Positions 53,163-61,652 of a stretch of 64,000 nucleotides of DNA are shown piece after piece. A program made the position numbers and the translations under genes. Location: assembly GCA_020849295.1 (NCBI GenBank), contig JADLGN010000005.1, forward strand, positions 248,001 to 312,000, in the 5' to 3' direction. This DNA is from Bacteroidia bacterium (lineage in GTDB: Bacteria; Bacteroidota; Bacteroidia; NS11-12g; UBA9320). The notes under the pieces were generated by a model. The model worked only from the letters and a program-made list of their open reading frames with translations, was not told the origin of the DNA and ran no database searches. Every line of letters begins with the position of its first letter. Position 1 is the first letter of the stretch.

Positions 53163-53295
53163 TTTCTATAAGAAAACTGAAATTTATTGTTTAGATATTT
53201 CAATTAAAAAATCAGACTAAAATTTTAATGTGAGTTTAAAATTAATTTATATTTTAATTAAAGAATTTAATATTTTTTATTTGCAAGTTCAAATA

Positions 53296-54021
53296 ATGAC
53301 AGATATAAAAAAATGGATTCCAAATATTATTACACTTTCCAATTTGGGTTGTGGAATGATAGCATGTTGGATAGCAGCCCGAAACATTCCTGATTTTTTG
53401 CAAAACGAATCACTAATAGAAAACAAATGGCTTATGGTGTCTCCATCGCTTTTTATTTTTGCTGCAGCAATTTTTGATTTTTTAGATGGTTTTGCTGCAA
53501 GAATACTCAATGTAAGTTCTGACTTAGGCAAACAATTAGATAGCTTAGCAGATATTGTAAGTTTTGGAATTGCTCCTTCATTTATAATTATTGCTTACAG
53601 TTATTTGGGTGATTATTCAGCTTTTGGATTGTTTTTAGGAATTTTTGCTGCCATTCGTTTGGCAAAATTCAACAATGATACACGTCAGTCTGATTCATTT
53701 CTGGGATTGCCTGTCCCAAGCTCAGGATTGATAATTGCATCTCTACCGTTTATTGACAACACTGGTGTTTTAGCTTTTTTGCATAATTTTTGGATAATGG
53801 CAATATTGATAATAGCACTTTGTCTTTTAATGATTTCTGAAATTCCTTTGTTGGCACTTAAGTTTAAAAATTTTAAATTAAAAGATAATATATTTCGATA
53901 TATTCTTTTGTTGATAGCAACTGTACTATTAATATTTTTTGGTTTCCAAAGTATATCACTAATTATTTTTACATATATTTTAATTTCAATTATTTCCTTA
54001 AAATTTGAGTTAATAAAATAA
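53296..54021 (+). CDS. pssA: CDP-diacylglycerol-serine O-phosphatidyltransferase
   Basis: I place the start at ATG 53296 (MTDIKKWIPN), 22 codons into the longest frame, because family members begin just before the first membrane helix; this gives 241 residues. The CDP-alcohol phosphatidyltransferase motif D-x-x-D-G-x-x-A-R-x8-G-x3-D-x3-D is complete (D-F-L-D-G-F-A-A-R to S-L-A-D, near residues 56-78). About seven membrane helices follow. The enzyme makes phosphatidylserine, the precursor of phosphatidylethanolamine. It stands alone, upstream of the restriction-modification gene. Confidence 0.9.
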   Translation: MTDIKKWIPNIITLSNLGCGMIACWIAARNIPDFLQNESLIENKWLMVSPSLFIFAAAIFDFLDGFAARILNVSSDLGKQLDSLADIVSFGIAPSFIIIAYSYLGDYSAFGLFLGIFAAIRLAKFNNDTRQSDSFLGLPVPSSGLIIASLPFIDNTGVLAFLHNFWIMAILIIALCLLMISEIPLLALKFKNFKLKDNIFRYILLLIATVLLIFFGFQSISLIIFTYILISIISLKFELIK

Positions 54022-54126
54022 AGAGTATTTGCCGAAACTAATTAAACCTATGTTTGGGTAAAAGACAAAATTGCTATATAACCAAAGCTTTATTTCTCTC
54101 AATAACAATTTATCTGTGTAATAATC

Positions 54127-54151
54127 TACCTTTGTTTAATTCAAATTAAAC
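54127..54151 (+). promoter_or_regulatory. Promoter and inverted-repeat operator candidate of the RM gene
   Basis: TACCTTTG (54127-54134) matches the -7 consensus. It overlaps a perfect inverted repeat: GTTTAATT (54134-54141), two bases CA, AATTAAAC (54144-54151). The repeat covers the expected transcription start, about 22-40 bases before ATG 54173, where a repressor could block expression. No controller gene is visible nearby. Confidence 0.45.
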
Positions 54152-54172
54152 TGAAAGAAAACTATAGGCAGA

Positions 54173-57100
54173 ATGACTCAAAAAGAAGAAGCATACAATG
54201 AAATCGCAAAGTTGGTAGAACGCTTTACAGAGCAATACAACAGCTACAAAAAAGCCGACTATAACGAAACGCTGACAAGGCGGGACTTCATTGACCCTTT
54301 CTTCAAAGCACTCGGTTGGGACATTGACAACAAGAACGGTTACGCAGAAGCATACCGTGAAGTTATTCACGAAGACAAAGTAAAAGTTGGTAAGGCAACC
54401 AAAGCACCTGATTATTCTTTTAGGTTGGTTGGAGGCAAGCGATTGTTTTTTGTTGAAGCCAAGAAACCCAATGTTGTAGTTAAGGACGAAATTCAGCCAG
54501 CTTATCAGGTTCGCAGATACGGTTGGAGTGCAAAACTTCCTATTTCCATCATCACCGACTTTGAGGAGTTTGCAATTTACGACTGCACCAAAAAACCTTT
54601 GCCGACAGACAAGGCATCTGTTGCACGCATCAAGTATCTCACTTTTAAAGATTACCTTAACGAGTTCGATTTCATTTGGGACACTTTCAGTAAAGAGAAA
54701 GTTCTCAAAGGCAGCTTTGACAAGTTTGTACAAAGCGACACTTACAAAAAAGGAACAGCAACAGTTGACAAAGAATTTTTGCAATCGCTTGACAGTTGGA
54801 GAACTTATTTGGCAACTTCCATCAGCCGCAACAACAAGCAACTTGATGAAGACGAAATAAATTTTTGTGTTCAGCAAACGATTGACAGAATTATTTTTCT
54901 GCGAATTGCAGAGGACAGAAGTGTTGAACCTTACGGCACTTTGAAAGAAGCAATCAAAAGCGGAGAGTTTTACAAAAATCTTTACCGACAGTTTGAGCAA
55001 GCAGATGACAAATACAATTCGGGTTTGTTTGATTTCAAAAAGGACAAAATCAGCAAATCGCTTGTCATTGAAAACAAGATTGTAAAAACAATTATCAATG
55101 AACTGTATTATCCTGAAAGCCCTTACGAGTTTTCGGTTTTGAGTGTTGAGATTTTAGGCAGTGCTTACGAACAGTTCTTAGGAAAAGTAATTCGCATTAC
55201 GCCAGGACACATTGCAAAGGTTGAGGAAAAACCCGAAGTGCGTAAAGCAGGTGGTATTTATTATACGCCTCAATATGTGGTAGAATACATTGTAAAGAAT
55301 ACCGTAGGAAAACTGGTTGAAAACAAAACACCGAAAGAGATAAGCAAAATAAAAATAGTTGACCCTGCCTGCGGCAGTGGCAGCTTTCTTATCGGTGCTT
55401 ATCAGTATTTGTTGGACTGGCACAAAAACTATTACACCGACAACGGTAAAACCTTACCTGACGGCAGGCGGGTTTCAAAAGGAAGTAAAAACAATCCGCT
55501 TACACCCGAAGGCAACTTGACCACAGCAGAGAAGAAAAGAATTTTACTTAACAACATTTTCGGAGTTGATATTGATGTGAACGCAGTTGAAGTAACCAAA
55601 CTTAGTTTGTTGTTGAAATGTATGGAAGGAGAAACCGAAGCAAGCATTGCAACACAGATGAAACTCTTTCACGAAAGAGTTTTGCCAACGCTTGATGAAA
55701 ACATTAAAAGCGGAAACAGTTTAATTGACACTGATTTTTATGATGGACAAATTGATTTTGGAGAAGAAAAGAAAATAAAGCCGTTTAATTGGCAGAAAGG
55801 TTTTTCGGGTGTTTTTAAAGAAACTATTGTTGAGCATGAATTAATGGCATATCATGTAACATGTGTAATGCATAATACCAGAACATCACAAAGGATGGTA
55901 GAATATAAGGTAAAAAAAGGAACACCCGAATATCTTACAATAGATGAAGAGGAAAAACTGGTCAGTATAATTTGTGATATAATATGCAAAGATAAATTAA
56001 GAATATTAGCTTTAAATATATGTGCTGATCACTTGCATTTTGCCATTGTTTGTAATCCTGAAAAATTAACAGCAATAGTTGGAAAATTAAAGTCAGTTTC
56101 TGCCAGAGAATTCAACATCTGGCGGAAAGCAACAATACCGATGCAGTCACAGAACCCGTCTCCTACTCCGACACAGTCACCTACAAGGGAACAATTTACT
56201 AGGGGGCAATTTACAAGGGGGCAATTTACAAGGGGGCATGCCCCCTTGTTTGACATCACATCTGACCCCTTATCAACAACAGATACAAGAGGCGAAACCC
56301 AACATTCGCTTTGGGCACAGAAGTTCAACAGAGTAGAAATTGAATCTGACAGACAATTTGATAATGTAATTGAATATATAAACAACAACAGATTTAAACA
56401 CGAACTAAAACCTCTTAGTAATGAAACTCAAAAACTAATTGACAACACTCTCACTTCTTTTGATGATGCATATAATCCTGAAATAATAAAGGGAGGTTTT
56501 GATTGTGTAATTGGGAATCCACCTTACGGAGCAAACTTTAGTGAGCAAGAAAAAAGCTACTTGCTTTCAAAATTCAGAAATCAAAACTATCAACTTGACA
56601 GTTATTTGATTTTTCTTGAACAATCTATAAAAGCACTTTTAAAAGAAGATGGAAGATTCGGAATGATTATTCCTAATCCTTGGCTTACAAACTTGTTTCA
56701 AAAGAATTTGCGGAAATTCATTTTTGAAAATTCAGCAGTTAATGAAATTGTTCATTTCAAGCAAGCGGTTTTTCCTTCGGTAACTGTTGATACAGAAATT
56801 GTAATTCTTTCAAACGTGAAAGTAAAAAACAATGAAGTAAAAGTTACAGTAGTTGAAAAAGGAAATTCACTTCTACATGACATGCATACAGTCATTAAGC
56901 ACAAGCAAAAAGAATGGGTTGAAGGAAATGGAGAGGTTGTAAATATTTTTCAAAGTGAATCTGACAAAGCATTATTCATGAAAATTCTTAAAAACACAAA
57001 TCCTCTTGAAGAATATTTTATTATCAATGTCGGCATCAAACCTTATCAAGTTGGAAAAGGAAAACCAAAGCAGACAAAAAAAGATGTTGACGAAAGAATT

Positions 57101-57703
57101 TTTGACAGCGATAAAAAAGAGAATAAACTTTTCAGAAAGTATTTAAGAGGAAAAGACATTTATCGTTTTATAACTTCGCCTTTAGAAGAACGCTATTTAA
57201 AATTTGGTGAATGGTTAGCAGAACCAAGACCAGCAGCAAATTTTGATGCTCCTGTAAAAATATTTATGCGGCAAACAGGCGACAGTTTAATTGGAACTAT
57301 TGATACAAAACAATTTTTGTGTTTGAATAATATGCATGTATTAGTTCCAAAAGAAACCACAAAATCCAATGCAAAATATTTTTTAGGAATTATCAATTCC
57401 AAACTTTTGAATTGGTATTACCAAACTCTCAATCCTGAAAAGGGAGAAGCCCTGGCAGAAGTCAAGAAATCAAATGTTGCACATTTGCCAATAAAATTGG
57501 CTGATGCCAAAACTCAAACTGAAATTGAAAAACTTGTTGAGCAACTAATAAAACTGAACGAAGAGAAAGCAGAAGCAACTTTGCAAACCAAAATTTCTCA
57601 ACTGCAAAGCAAGATTGACTACTGCGAGGAGAGAATAAATCAAATCGTTTATCAACTTTATGACTTGACCGAAGCAGATATAAAAATTGTAGAAGGGAAA
57701 TAG
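54173..57703 (+). CDS. Type IIG (Eco57I-like) restriction-modification enzyme with inserted RAYT/IS200-like HUH transposase domain
   Basis: The protein has 1176 residues. An N-terminal PD-(D/E)xK nuclease has P-D80-Y, E95-A-K97. A helical linker precedes the N6-adenine methylase with motif I D-P-A-C-G-S-G-S-F (397-405) and motif IV N-P-P-Y-G (782-786). A TaqI-like specificity domain covers about 920-1110, and a coiled coil ends the protein. Between residues 551 and 773 is a foreign domain: H-V-T-C-V-M-H-N, the HUH motif H620-L-H622, L-W-A-Q-K-F and the Y735-I-N-N-N tyrosine motif of RAYT/Y1 transposases. The flanks join naturally as F-S-G-V-F-K-E / G-G-F-D-C-V-I-G-N-P-P-Y. The first third is clearly richer in GC than neighbouring genes, which suggests acquisition by transfer. 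Confidence 0.9.
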   Translation: MTQKEEAYNEIAKLVERFTEQYNSYKKADYNETLTRRDFIDPFFKALGWDIDNKNGYAEAYREVIHEDKVKVGKATKAPDYSFRLVGGKRLFFVEAKKPNVVVKDEIQPAYQVRRYGWSAKLPISIITDFEEFAIYDCTKKPLPTDKASVARIKYLTFKDYLNEFDFIWDTFSKEKVLKGSFDKFVQSDTYKKGTATVDKEFLQSLDSWRTYLATSISRNNKQLDEDEINFCVQQTIDRIIFLRIAEDRSVEPYGTLKEAIKSGEFYKNLYRQFEQADDKYNSGLFDFKKDKISKSLVIENKIVKTIINELYYPESPYEFSVLSVEILGSAYEQFLGKVIRITPGHIAKVEEKPEVRKAGGIYYTPQYVVEYIVKNTVGKLVENKTPKEISKIKIVDPACGSGSFLIGAYQYLLDWHKNYYTDNGKTLPDGRRVSKGSKNNPLTPEGNLTTAEKKRILLNNIFGVDIDVNAVEVTKLSLLLKCMEGETEASIATQMKLFHERVLPTLDENIKSGNSLIDTDFYDGQIDFGEEKKIKPFNWQKGFSGVFKETIVEHELMAYHVTCVMHNTRTSQRMVEYKVKKGTPEYLTIDEEEKLVSIICDIICKDKLRILALNICADHLHFAIVCNPEKLTAIVGKLKSVSAREFNIWRKATIPMQSQNPSPTPTQSPTREQFTRGQFTRGQFTRGHAPLFDITSDPLSTTDTRGETQHSLWAQKFNRVEIESDRQFDNVIEYINNNRFKHELKPLSNETQKLIDNTLTSFDDAYNPEIIKGGFDCVIGNPPYGANFSEQEKSYLLSKFRNQNYQLDSYLIFLEQSIKALLKEDGRFGMIIPNPWLTNLFQKNLRKFIFENSAVNEIVHFKQAVFPSVTVDTEIVILSNVKVKNNEVKVTVVEKGNSLLHDMHTVIKHKQKEWVEGNGEVVNIFQSESDKALFMKILKNTNPLEEYFIINVGIKPYQVGKGKPKQTKKDVDERIFDSDKKENKLFRKYLRGKDIYRFITSPLEERYLKFGEWLAEPRPAANFDAPVKIFMRQTGDSLIGTIDTKQFLCLNNMHVLVPKETTKSNAKYFLGIINSKLLNWYYQTLNPEKGEALAEVKKSNVAHLPIKLADAKTQTEIEKLVEQLIKLNEEKAEATLQTKISQLQSKIDYCEERINQIVYQLYDLTEADIKIVEGK
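55823..56491 (+). mobile_element. RAYT/IS200-like (Y1) transposase domain inserted in frame in the RM gene
   Basis: This 669-base stretch, 223 codons, has no start codon of its own in use and keeps the host frame. It encodes the HUH motif (H620-L-H622) and the downstream tyrosine (Y735) of REP-associated tyrosine transposases, both intact. A Pro/Gln/Ser/Thr-rich linker with repeats lies between them. The DNA is more A/T-rich than the first third of the gene. It could be a domesticated nuclease module or a mobile insertion. Confidence 0.8.
56183..56249 (+). repeat. 15-bp tandem repeats ending in a perfect 22-bp palindrome
   Basis: Three 15-base units (56183-56197, 56198-56212, 56213-56227) encode T-R-E-Q-F or T-R-G-Q-F. 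They run into a perfect palindrome at 56228-56249 whose left arm is ACAAGGGGGCA. The palindrome would fold into a strong hairpin in single-stranded DNA or mRNA, like the REP targets of RAYT enzymes. Confidence 0.9.
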
Positions 57704-57717
57704 GAATACGCAAAATT

Positions 57718-58584
57718 TTATCCTGCACCATCTATTTTTGAACTAAGCAATACTTTGTTGTCAGCTATTAGTTTTACTATATAAAATTCATCGGTATATA
57801 CAGTATAATCAAATTCAAAATTTAATTTATGTACTCCTGGCAATTCGTTTTCATTATAATACAATTCTCTTACAAGAGTACCTTGTGGGTTGAACATTGC
57901 AATATGAACTTTAGTTGAAAATGGAAATGAATATTCAAACATTCCCCCAATAGTTTCCTTTCTCTCGGGTTTGGTGTACCCACTGTATGTTTCCCTTATT
58001 TTAATAATACTTGGTATCGGTTTATTGGTTATTTCGGCTACAACTTTTATTAATTTTATCCGCGAAGCAGAATCGTAGCCAATTATTTCTAGCAAACTTT
58101 TTGATTCATCTGCCACACACCATAAAGCTTTTTGCCCTACAGCATCATAATATTTATTTTCATTTATAAATTTTGCTGTTTTTATAAGTTTACTGTTTTT
58201 ATTTTCTATGAAATGATAGCTTAATTTTTCATTTCCTGCCATGTCGTATGGTTCGGTACACATACCTTTGGGTTTTATAGTTTTTTTTACACCATTATCA
58301 AAATTTACTATCAAATTTTCTGTTAATATAAAGTTTTGATAAGCACTATCTGATGGCTCTATTAAATCACCGGTTTTTAAAGAAATATTGAATTTGCTAC
58401 TAGTTTTATTTTTAATTTCAATTATTACTGGTTCAATGTAATGAGTACTTTCACTATTATATTTTATCTTTACTTCAATAATTTTTTTTGTTGTAGCCTC
58501 ATTGATTGAATAAGTTGTTACATTTTGTGCTCCAACAGTTTTTACAAACAAGAAAACTATAAAGAATTTTATACTTTTTATCAT
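57718..58584 (-). CDS. Hypothetical secreted protein with C-terminal beta-sandwich
   Basis: The protein has 288 residues and I do not recognise a named family. The signal peptide is MIKSIKFFIVFLFVKTVGAQ. The first half is beta-rich with conserved-looking polar turns. The last 75 residues (S-T-K-V-H-I-A-M-F-N-P-Q-G-T-L-V-R-E-L-Y, then Y-I-V-K-L-I-A-D-N-K-V-L-L-S-S-K-I) resemble the beta-sandwich of T9SS type A tails or FlgD-like Ig domains, but lack the Y-P-N-P start. It converges on the RM gene, with 14 bases between the stops. Confidence 0.6.
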   Translation of the reverse strand: MIKSIKFFIVFLFVKTVGAQNVTTYSINEATTKKIIEVKIKYNSESTHYIEPVIIEIKNKTSSKFNISLKTGDLIEPSDSAYQNFILTENLIVNFDNGVKKTIKPKGMCTEPYDMAGNEKLSYHFIENKNSKLIKTAKFINENKYYDAVGQKALWCVADESKSLLEIIGYDSASRIKLIKVVAEITNKPIPSIIKIRETYSGYTKPERKETIGGMFEYSFPFSTKVHIAMFNPQGTLVRELYYNENELPGVHKLNFEFDYTVYTDEFYIVKLIADNKVLLSSKIDGAG

Positions 58585-58675
58585 AATTTTTTAAATTAAA
58601 ACGATTGAGTAACTTATTAAATTTTGCAATTTTGTAAAAACATTTTTCAAATAAATATTTTGAAAATGATTTAGG

Positions 58676-58683
58676 TAAATTTG
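58676..58683 (+). promoter_or_regulatory. -7 promoter box of the SDR gene
   Basis: TAAATTTG matches TAnnTTTG and ends 11 bases before ATG 58695. Confidence 0.4.
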
Positions 58684-58694
58684 ATACAATAAAT

Positions 58695-60143
58695 ATGAAA
58701 ATATTATTAACGGGTGCCAATGGTTACATAGGAATGAGATTATTGCCTGTATTGGTAGAAGCCGGACATGATGTAACTTGTGTAGTAAGAGAAAGCCGAA
58801 GGTTTGAACTATCAAAAACTCTATTGTCTAAAATAAGCGTAATTGACTTTGATTTTCTAAACACTCAAAATATTCAAAATGTATTTGGTGGTAAAACTTT
58901 TGATGTAGCATATTATCTTATACATTCACTAAAAGATACATTTAAAACTTTAGAGCAATTAGAAAAAAAATCAGCCGAATGTTTTATAGAGGTAGCAAAA
59001 CTTACACATGTAAAACAACTTATATATCTTGGAGGAATAAGCAATTCAAGTTCATTGTCACACCACTTAAATGCTCGAAAAATTGTAAAAAATATAATTG
59101 AACAATCAGGAATAAATTATACAATTTTTGAAGCTGGAGTAATTGTAGGTTCTGGTAGTGCTTCGTTTGAAATTATACGCGACTTGGTTGAAAAACTTCC
59201 GATAATGATTACCCCCAGACTGATAAATACCAAATGTCAGCCTATTGCAATACGAAACGTAATTAATTACCTAAGTAAAGCTATTCTAAATGAAAAAGCC
59301 TTTAACCATACATTTGAAATTGGCGGACCAGATGTGCTTTCTTACAAAGAAATGATGTTGCAGTATGCAGAAGTAAGAAAATATAAAAGACGAATTTTTA
59401 CTTTTCCTTTTATTACCCCAAAACTTGCTTCTTACTGGCTATATTTTACTACTTCTACAAATTTTACTATAGCTCGCCAACTTGCCGAAAGCATGAAAAA
59501 TGATGTAGTATGCAAGGATAATTCTATCCGTGAAATAATACCACAAGAAATGATTTCATATAAAGATGCAATACAACTTGCTTTTGAAATGATAAAACAA
59601 AATATGGTTGTATCTTCATGGAAAGATGCTTCAACAAGCACCTTAAATCATCTTAACATAAATGAATACATTGAAGTCCCTACACACGGTTGTTTTAAAG
59701 ACAGAAAATGGCTTGAAATAAAAGCAGATGATGTAGAGACAGTAGCTAATCGTTTTTTCGGAATAGGTGGTGAACACGGTTGGTATTATGCCGATATTTT
59801 GTGGCGAATACGAGGTGGTATTGACAAAATACTTGGCGGTGTTGGCTCAAAAAGAGGAAGAAGAAATCAGGAAGAATTAAAGCCGGGAGATGCCCTTGAC
59901 CTTTGGAGAGTAATACTTGCCGATAAAAAAAATTATCGTTTGCTGCTTTTTGCCGAAATGAAAATGCCAGGCGAAGCATGGCTTGAGTTTACTATTATCA
60001 AGTTAAATGAAAGGTATATTCTTAAACAAACTGCAACATTTCGCCCCAGAGGTATAAAAGGCAGAAATTACTGGTATTCAATGTTGCCTTTTCATTTTTT
60101 TATTTTTAATAATATGATAAGAAAAATTGCAGGTGTAAAATAA
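58695..60143 (+). CDS. SDR-type NAD(P)-binding protein with DUF2867 C-terminal domain
   Basis: The protein has 482 residues. The N-terminal Rossmann domain starts M-K-I-L-L-T-G-A-N-G-Y-I-G, the G-x-x-G-x-x-G of atypical SDRs. Y-Y-L-I-H-S-L near residue 75, L-I-Y-L-G-G-I and a G-G-P-x-x-L-S-Y-K-E-M region are typical of the family, which is often annotated as an NADH-binding YwnB/ComC-like protein. From about residue 320 the DUF2867 domain follows, with F-x-G-I-G-G-E-H-G-W-Y-Y-A-D, G-D-A-L-D-L-W-R-V and the A-T-F-R-P-R-G end. Function is unknown. A hydrolase gene follows after 18 bases. Confidence 0.85.
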   Translation: MKILLTGANGYIGMRLLPVLVEAGHDVTCVVRESRRFELSKTLLSKISVIDFDFLNTQNIQNVFGGKTFDVAYYLIHSLKDTFKTLEQLEKKSAECFIEVAKLTHVKQLIYLGGISNSSSLSHHLNARKIVKNIIEQSGINYTIFEAGVIVGSGSASFEIIRDLVEKLPIMITPRLINTKCQPIAIRNVINYLSKAILNEKAFNHTFEIGGPDVLSYKEMMLQYAEVRKYKRRIFTFPFITPKLASYWLYFTTSTNFTIARQLAESMKNDVVCKDNSIREIIPQEMISYKDAIQLAFEMIKQNMVVSSWKDASTSTLNHLNINEYIEVPTHGCFKDRKWLEIKADDVETVANRFFGIGGEHGWYYADILWRIRGGIDKILGGVGSKRGRRNQEELKPGDALDLWRVILADKKNYRLLLFAEMKMPGEAWLEFTIIKLNERYILKQTATFRPRGIKGRNYWYSMLPFHFFIFNNMIRKIAGVK

Positions 60144-60161
60144 TTTGATATAAACAAAAAA

Positions 60162-60959
60162 ATGCCAAACAATAAATCAAAAAACTTTTTATACGGCTAT
60201 TCCTATGTAAATGGAATTAAAATGTATTATGAAATATATGGGAAAGGTAAACCTCTTATATTAATTCATGGAGGATGTTCTACCATCCAATCTTCTTTTG
60301 GAAGAATTATTTCGTTATTTTCAAAAAACAGACAAATAATATGCGTTGAGTTACAAGCTCACGGACGAACAAGTGACCGTCATACTCCACTTTCCTTTGA
60401 ACAAGATGCTGATGATGTTGCAAATCTTTTAAAAAACCTTAAAATTAATAAAGCTGATTTGCTTGGATTTAGTAACGGTGGAAACACAGTTTTACAAATT
60501 GCAATAAGACATCCTGAAATTTGCAATAAAATTATTGCAGGATCTGTTCTTTTAAAGCAAAATGGAGCTTTTCCACATTTTTGGGAGTTCATTAATAATG
60601 GAACTTTTGAGCAGATGCCTAAAGAGTATAAAGAAGCTTTCTTGAAAGTAAACCCTAATAATACAAAACTTAAAAACATGTATAAAAAATGTGCTGACAG
60701 GATGAGCAACTTTAATGATTTTTCAGATGAGCAACTACAATCAATAAAAGCATCTGTACTGCTTATTAATGGTGATAAAGATGTTGCAACAAATGAACAT
60801 ATTACTGCTATTGCAAAATTAATTTCTAATTGCCGACTTGCCATAATCCCTGGCGGTCATGGGGAATACATTGGAGAAATCACAACTTTAAATCCAAATT
60901 TCAAAACAAGCGAATTTGTAGTTCCTTTGATTGAAAAATTTTTAGATTTAGATTTATAA
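60162..60959 (+). CDS. Alpha/beta hydrolase
   Basis: The protein has 265 residues. The oxyanion-hole segment is L-I-H-G-G-C-S near residue 34. The nucleophile elbow is G-F-S104-N-G-G. The acid is Asp in I-N-G-D-K-D near residue 205, and the His is in P-G-G-H-G-E-Y near residue 228. The catalytic triad is thus complete. There is no signal peptide, so it is cytoplasmic. The substrate is unknown. It probably shares a transcript with the SDR gene. Confidence 0.88.
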   Translation: MPNNKSKNFLYGYSYVNGIKMYYEIYGKGKPLILIHGGCSTIQSSFGRIISLFSKNRQIICVELQAHGRTSDRHTPLSFEQDADDVANLLKNLKINKADLLGFSNGGNTVLQIAIRHPEICNKIIAGSVLLKQNGAFPHFWEFINNGTFEQMPKEYKEAFLKVNPNNTKLKNMYKKCADRMSNFNDFSDEQLQSIKASVLLINGDKDVATNEHITAIAKLISNCRLAIIPGGHGEYIGEITTLNPNFKTSEFVVPLIEKFLDLDL

Positions 60960-60998
60960 AGTTAAATACAACTAAAAATAATATTATAAATTATAGTT

Positions 60999-61006
60999 TA
61001 CATTTG
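60999..61006 (+). promoter_or_regulatory. -7 promoter box of the small membrane protein gene
   Basis: TACATTTG matches TAnnTTTG, 19 bases before GTG 61026. Confidence 0.4.
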
Positions 61007-61025
61007 CCCTATATTTAAAAAAAAA

Positions 61026-61559
61026 GTGAGAAAAAGATTATTCGTAATATTGATGGTGTTATGTTTAATTGTACCTTTCACTACATTTTATATATTATTT
61101 CATTATCAAAAAAAACAAGTTAAAAGAGAAATAAAACATAGAATGATTGAAGGAATTAGCAAAAGCGAATTGGTTTTATTAAAATTCACATTGCCTCAAA
61201 CTCAATCATCACTTAACTGGGAACATTCAAAAGAGTTTGAATATAATGGACAGATGTATGATGTAGTAGAAAAAAAATTTAAAGGAGATACTATTTACTA
61301 TTGGTGCTGGGCAGACAATAAAGAAACAAAACTCAACAAACAATTAGATAAACTGTTACTACATGCTTTAGGTTGCAATACGAACAATAAAGAGAACCAG
61401 AAAAGGTTATCAAATTTTTATAAATCTCTTTTCTTTGAAAAATTTTCCATTATTACACAATTTTACCCTCCGAATAAAAATAAACAAAAATCAATATGTT
61501 TTATTAATTATATTTCATTATCAAGCCAACCAAAGGTTCCTCCTCCCGAACTAAGTTAA
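61026..61559 (+). CDS. Hypothetical membrane-anchored protein (GTG start)
   Basis: The protein has 177 residues and I do not recognise its family. The start is GTG 61026, supported by the -7 box at 60999-61006. One N-terminal membrane helix (residues about 5-27) is followed by a basic stretch (H-Y-Q-K-K-Q-V-K-R-E-I-K-H-R) and a soluble domain with S-L-N-W-E-H-S-K-E-F-E-Y-N-G-Q-M-Y-D-V and Y-Y-W-C-W-A-D-N-K-E-T. The end is P-P-P-E-L-S. The soluble part is probably periplasmic. Confidence 0.6.
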   Translation: MRKRLFVILMVLCLIVPFTTFYILFHYQKKQVKREIKHRMIEGISKSELVLLKFTLPQTQSSLNWEHSKEFEYNGQMYDVVEKKFKGDTIYYWCWADNKETKLNKQLDKLLLHALGCNTNNKENQKRLSNFYKSLFFEKFSIITQFYPPNKNKQKSICFINYISLSSQPKVPPPELS

Positions 61560-61652
61560 ATAATAAAAATGATTCAATTCTATCTGACTGTTTTCAAGTA
61601 ATAGGCAGAAATTTTAATTTATTTAACAATTTAAAAAATATAAAAAAATACA

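Noticed and set aside
54146..55000. Long antisense open frame (284 codons) opposite the RM gene
   Set aside because: It lies fully over the nuclease and linker coding region, its protein is Cys/Phe/Val-rich without a domain, and it reflects the codon composition of the real gene.
55823..56491. A separate IS200-type insertion element disrupting the RM gene
   Set aside because: There is no own start or stop, no frameshift and no visible element ends or target duplication, and the domain is read through in frame.
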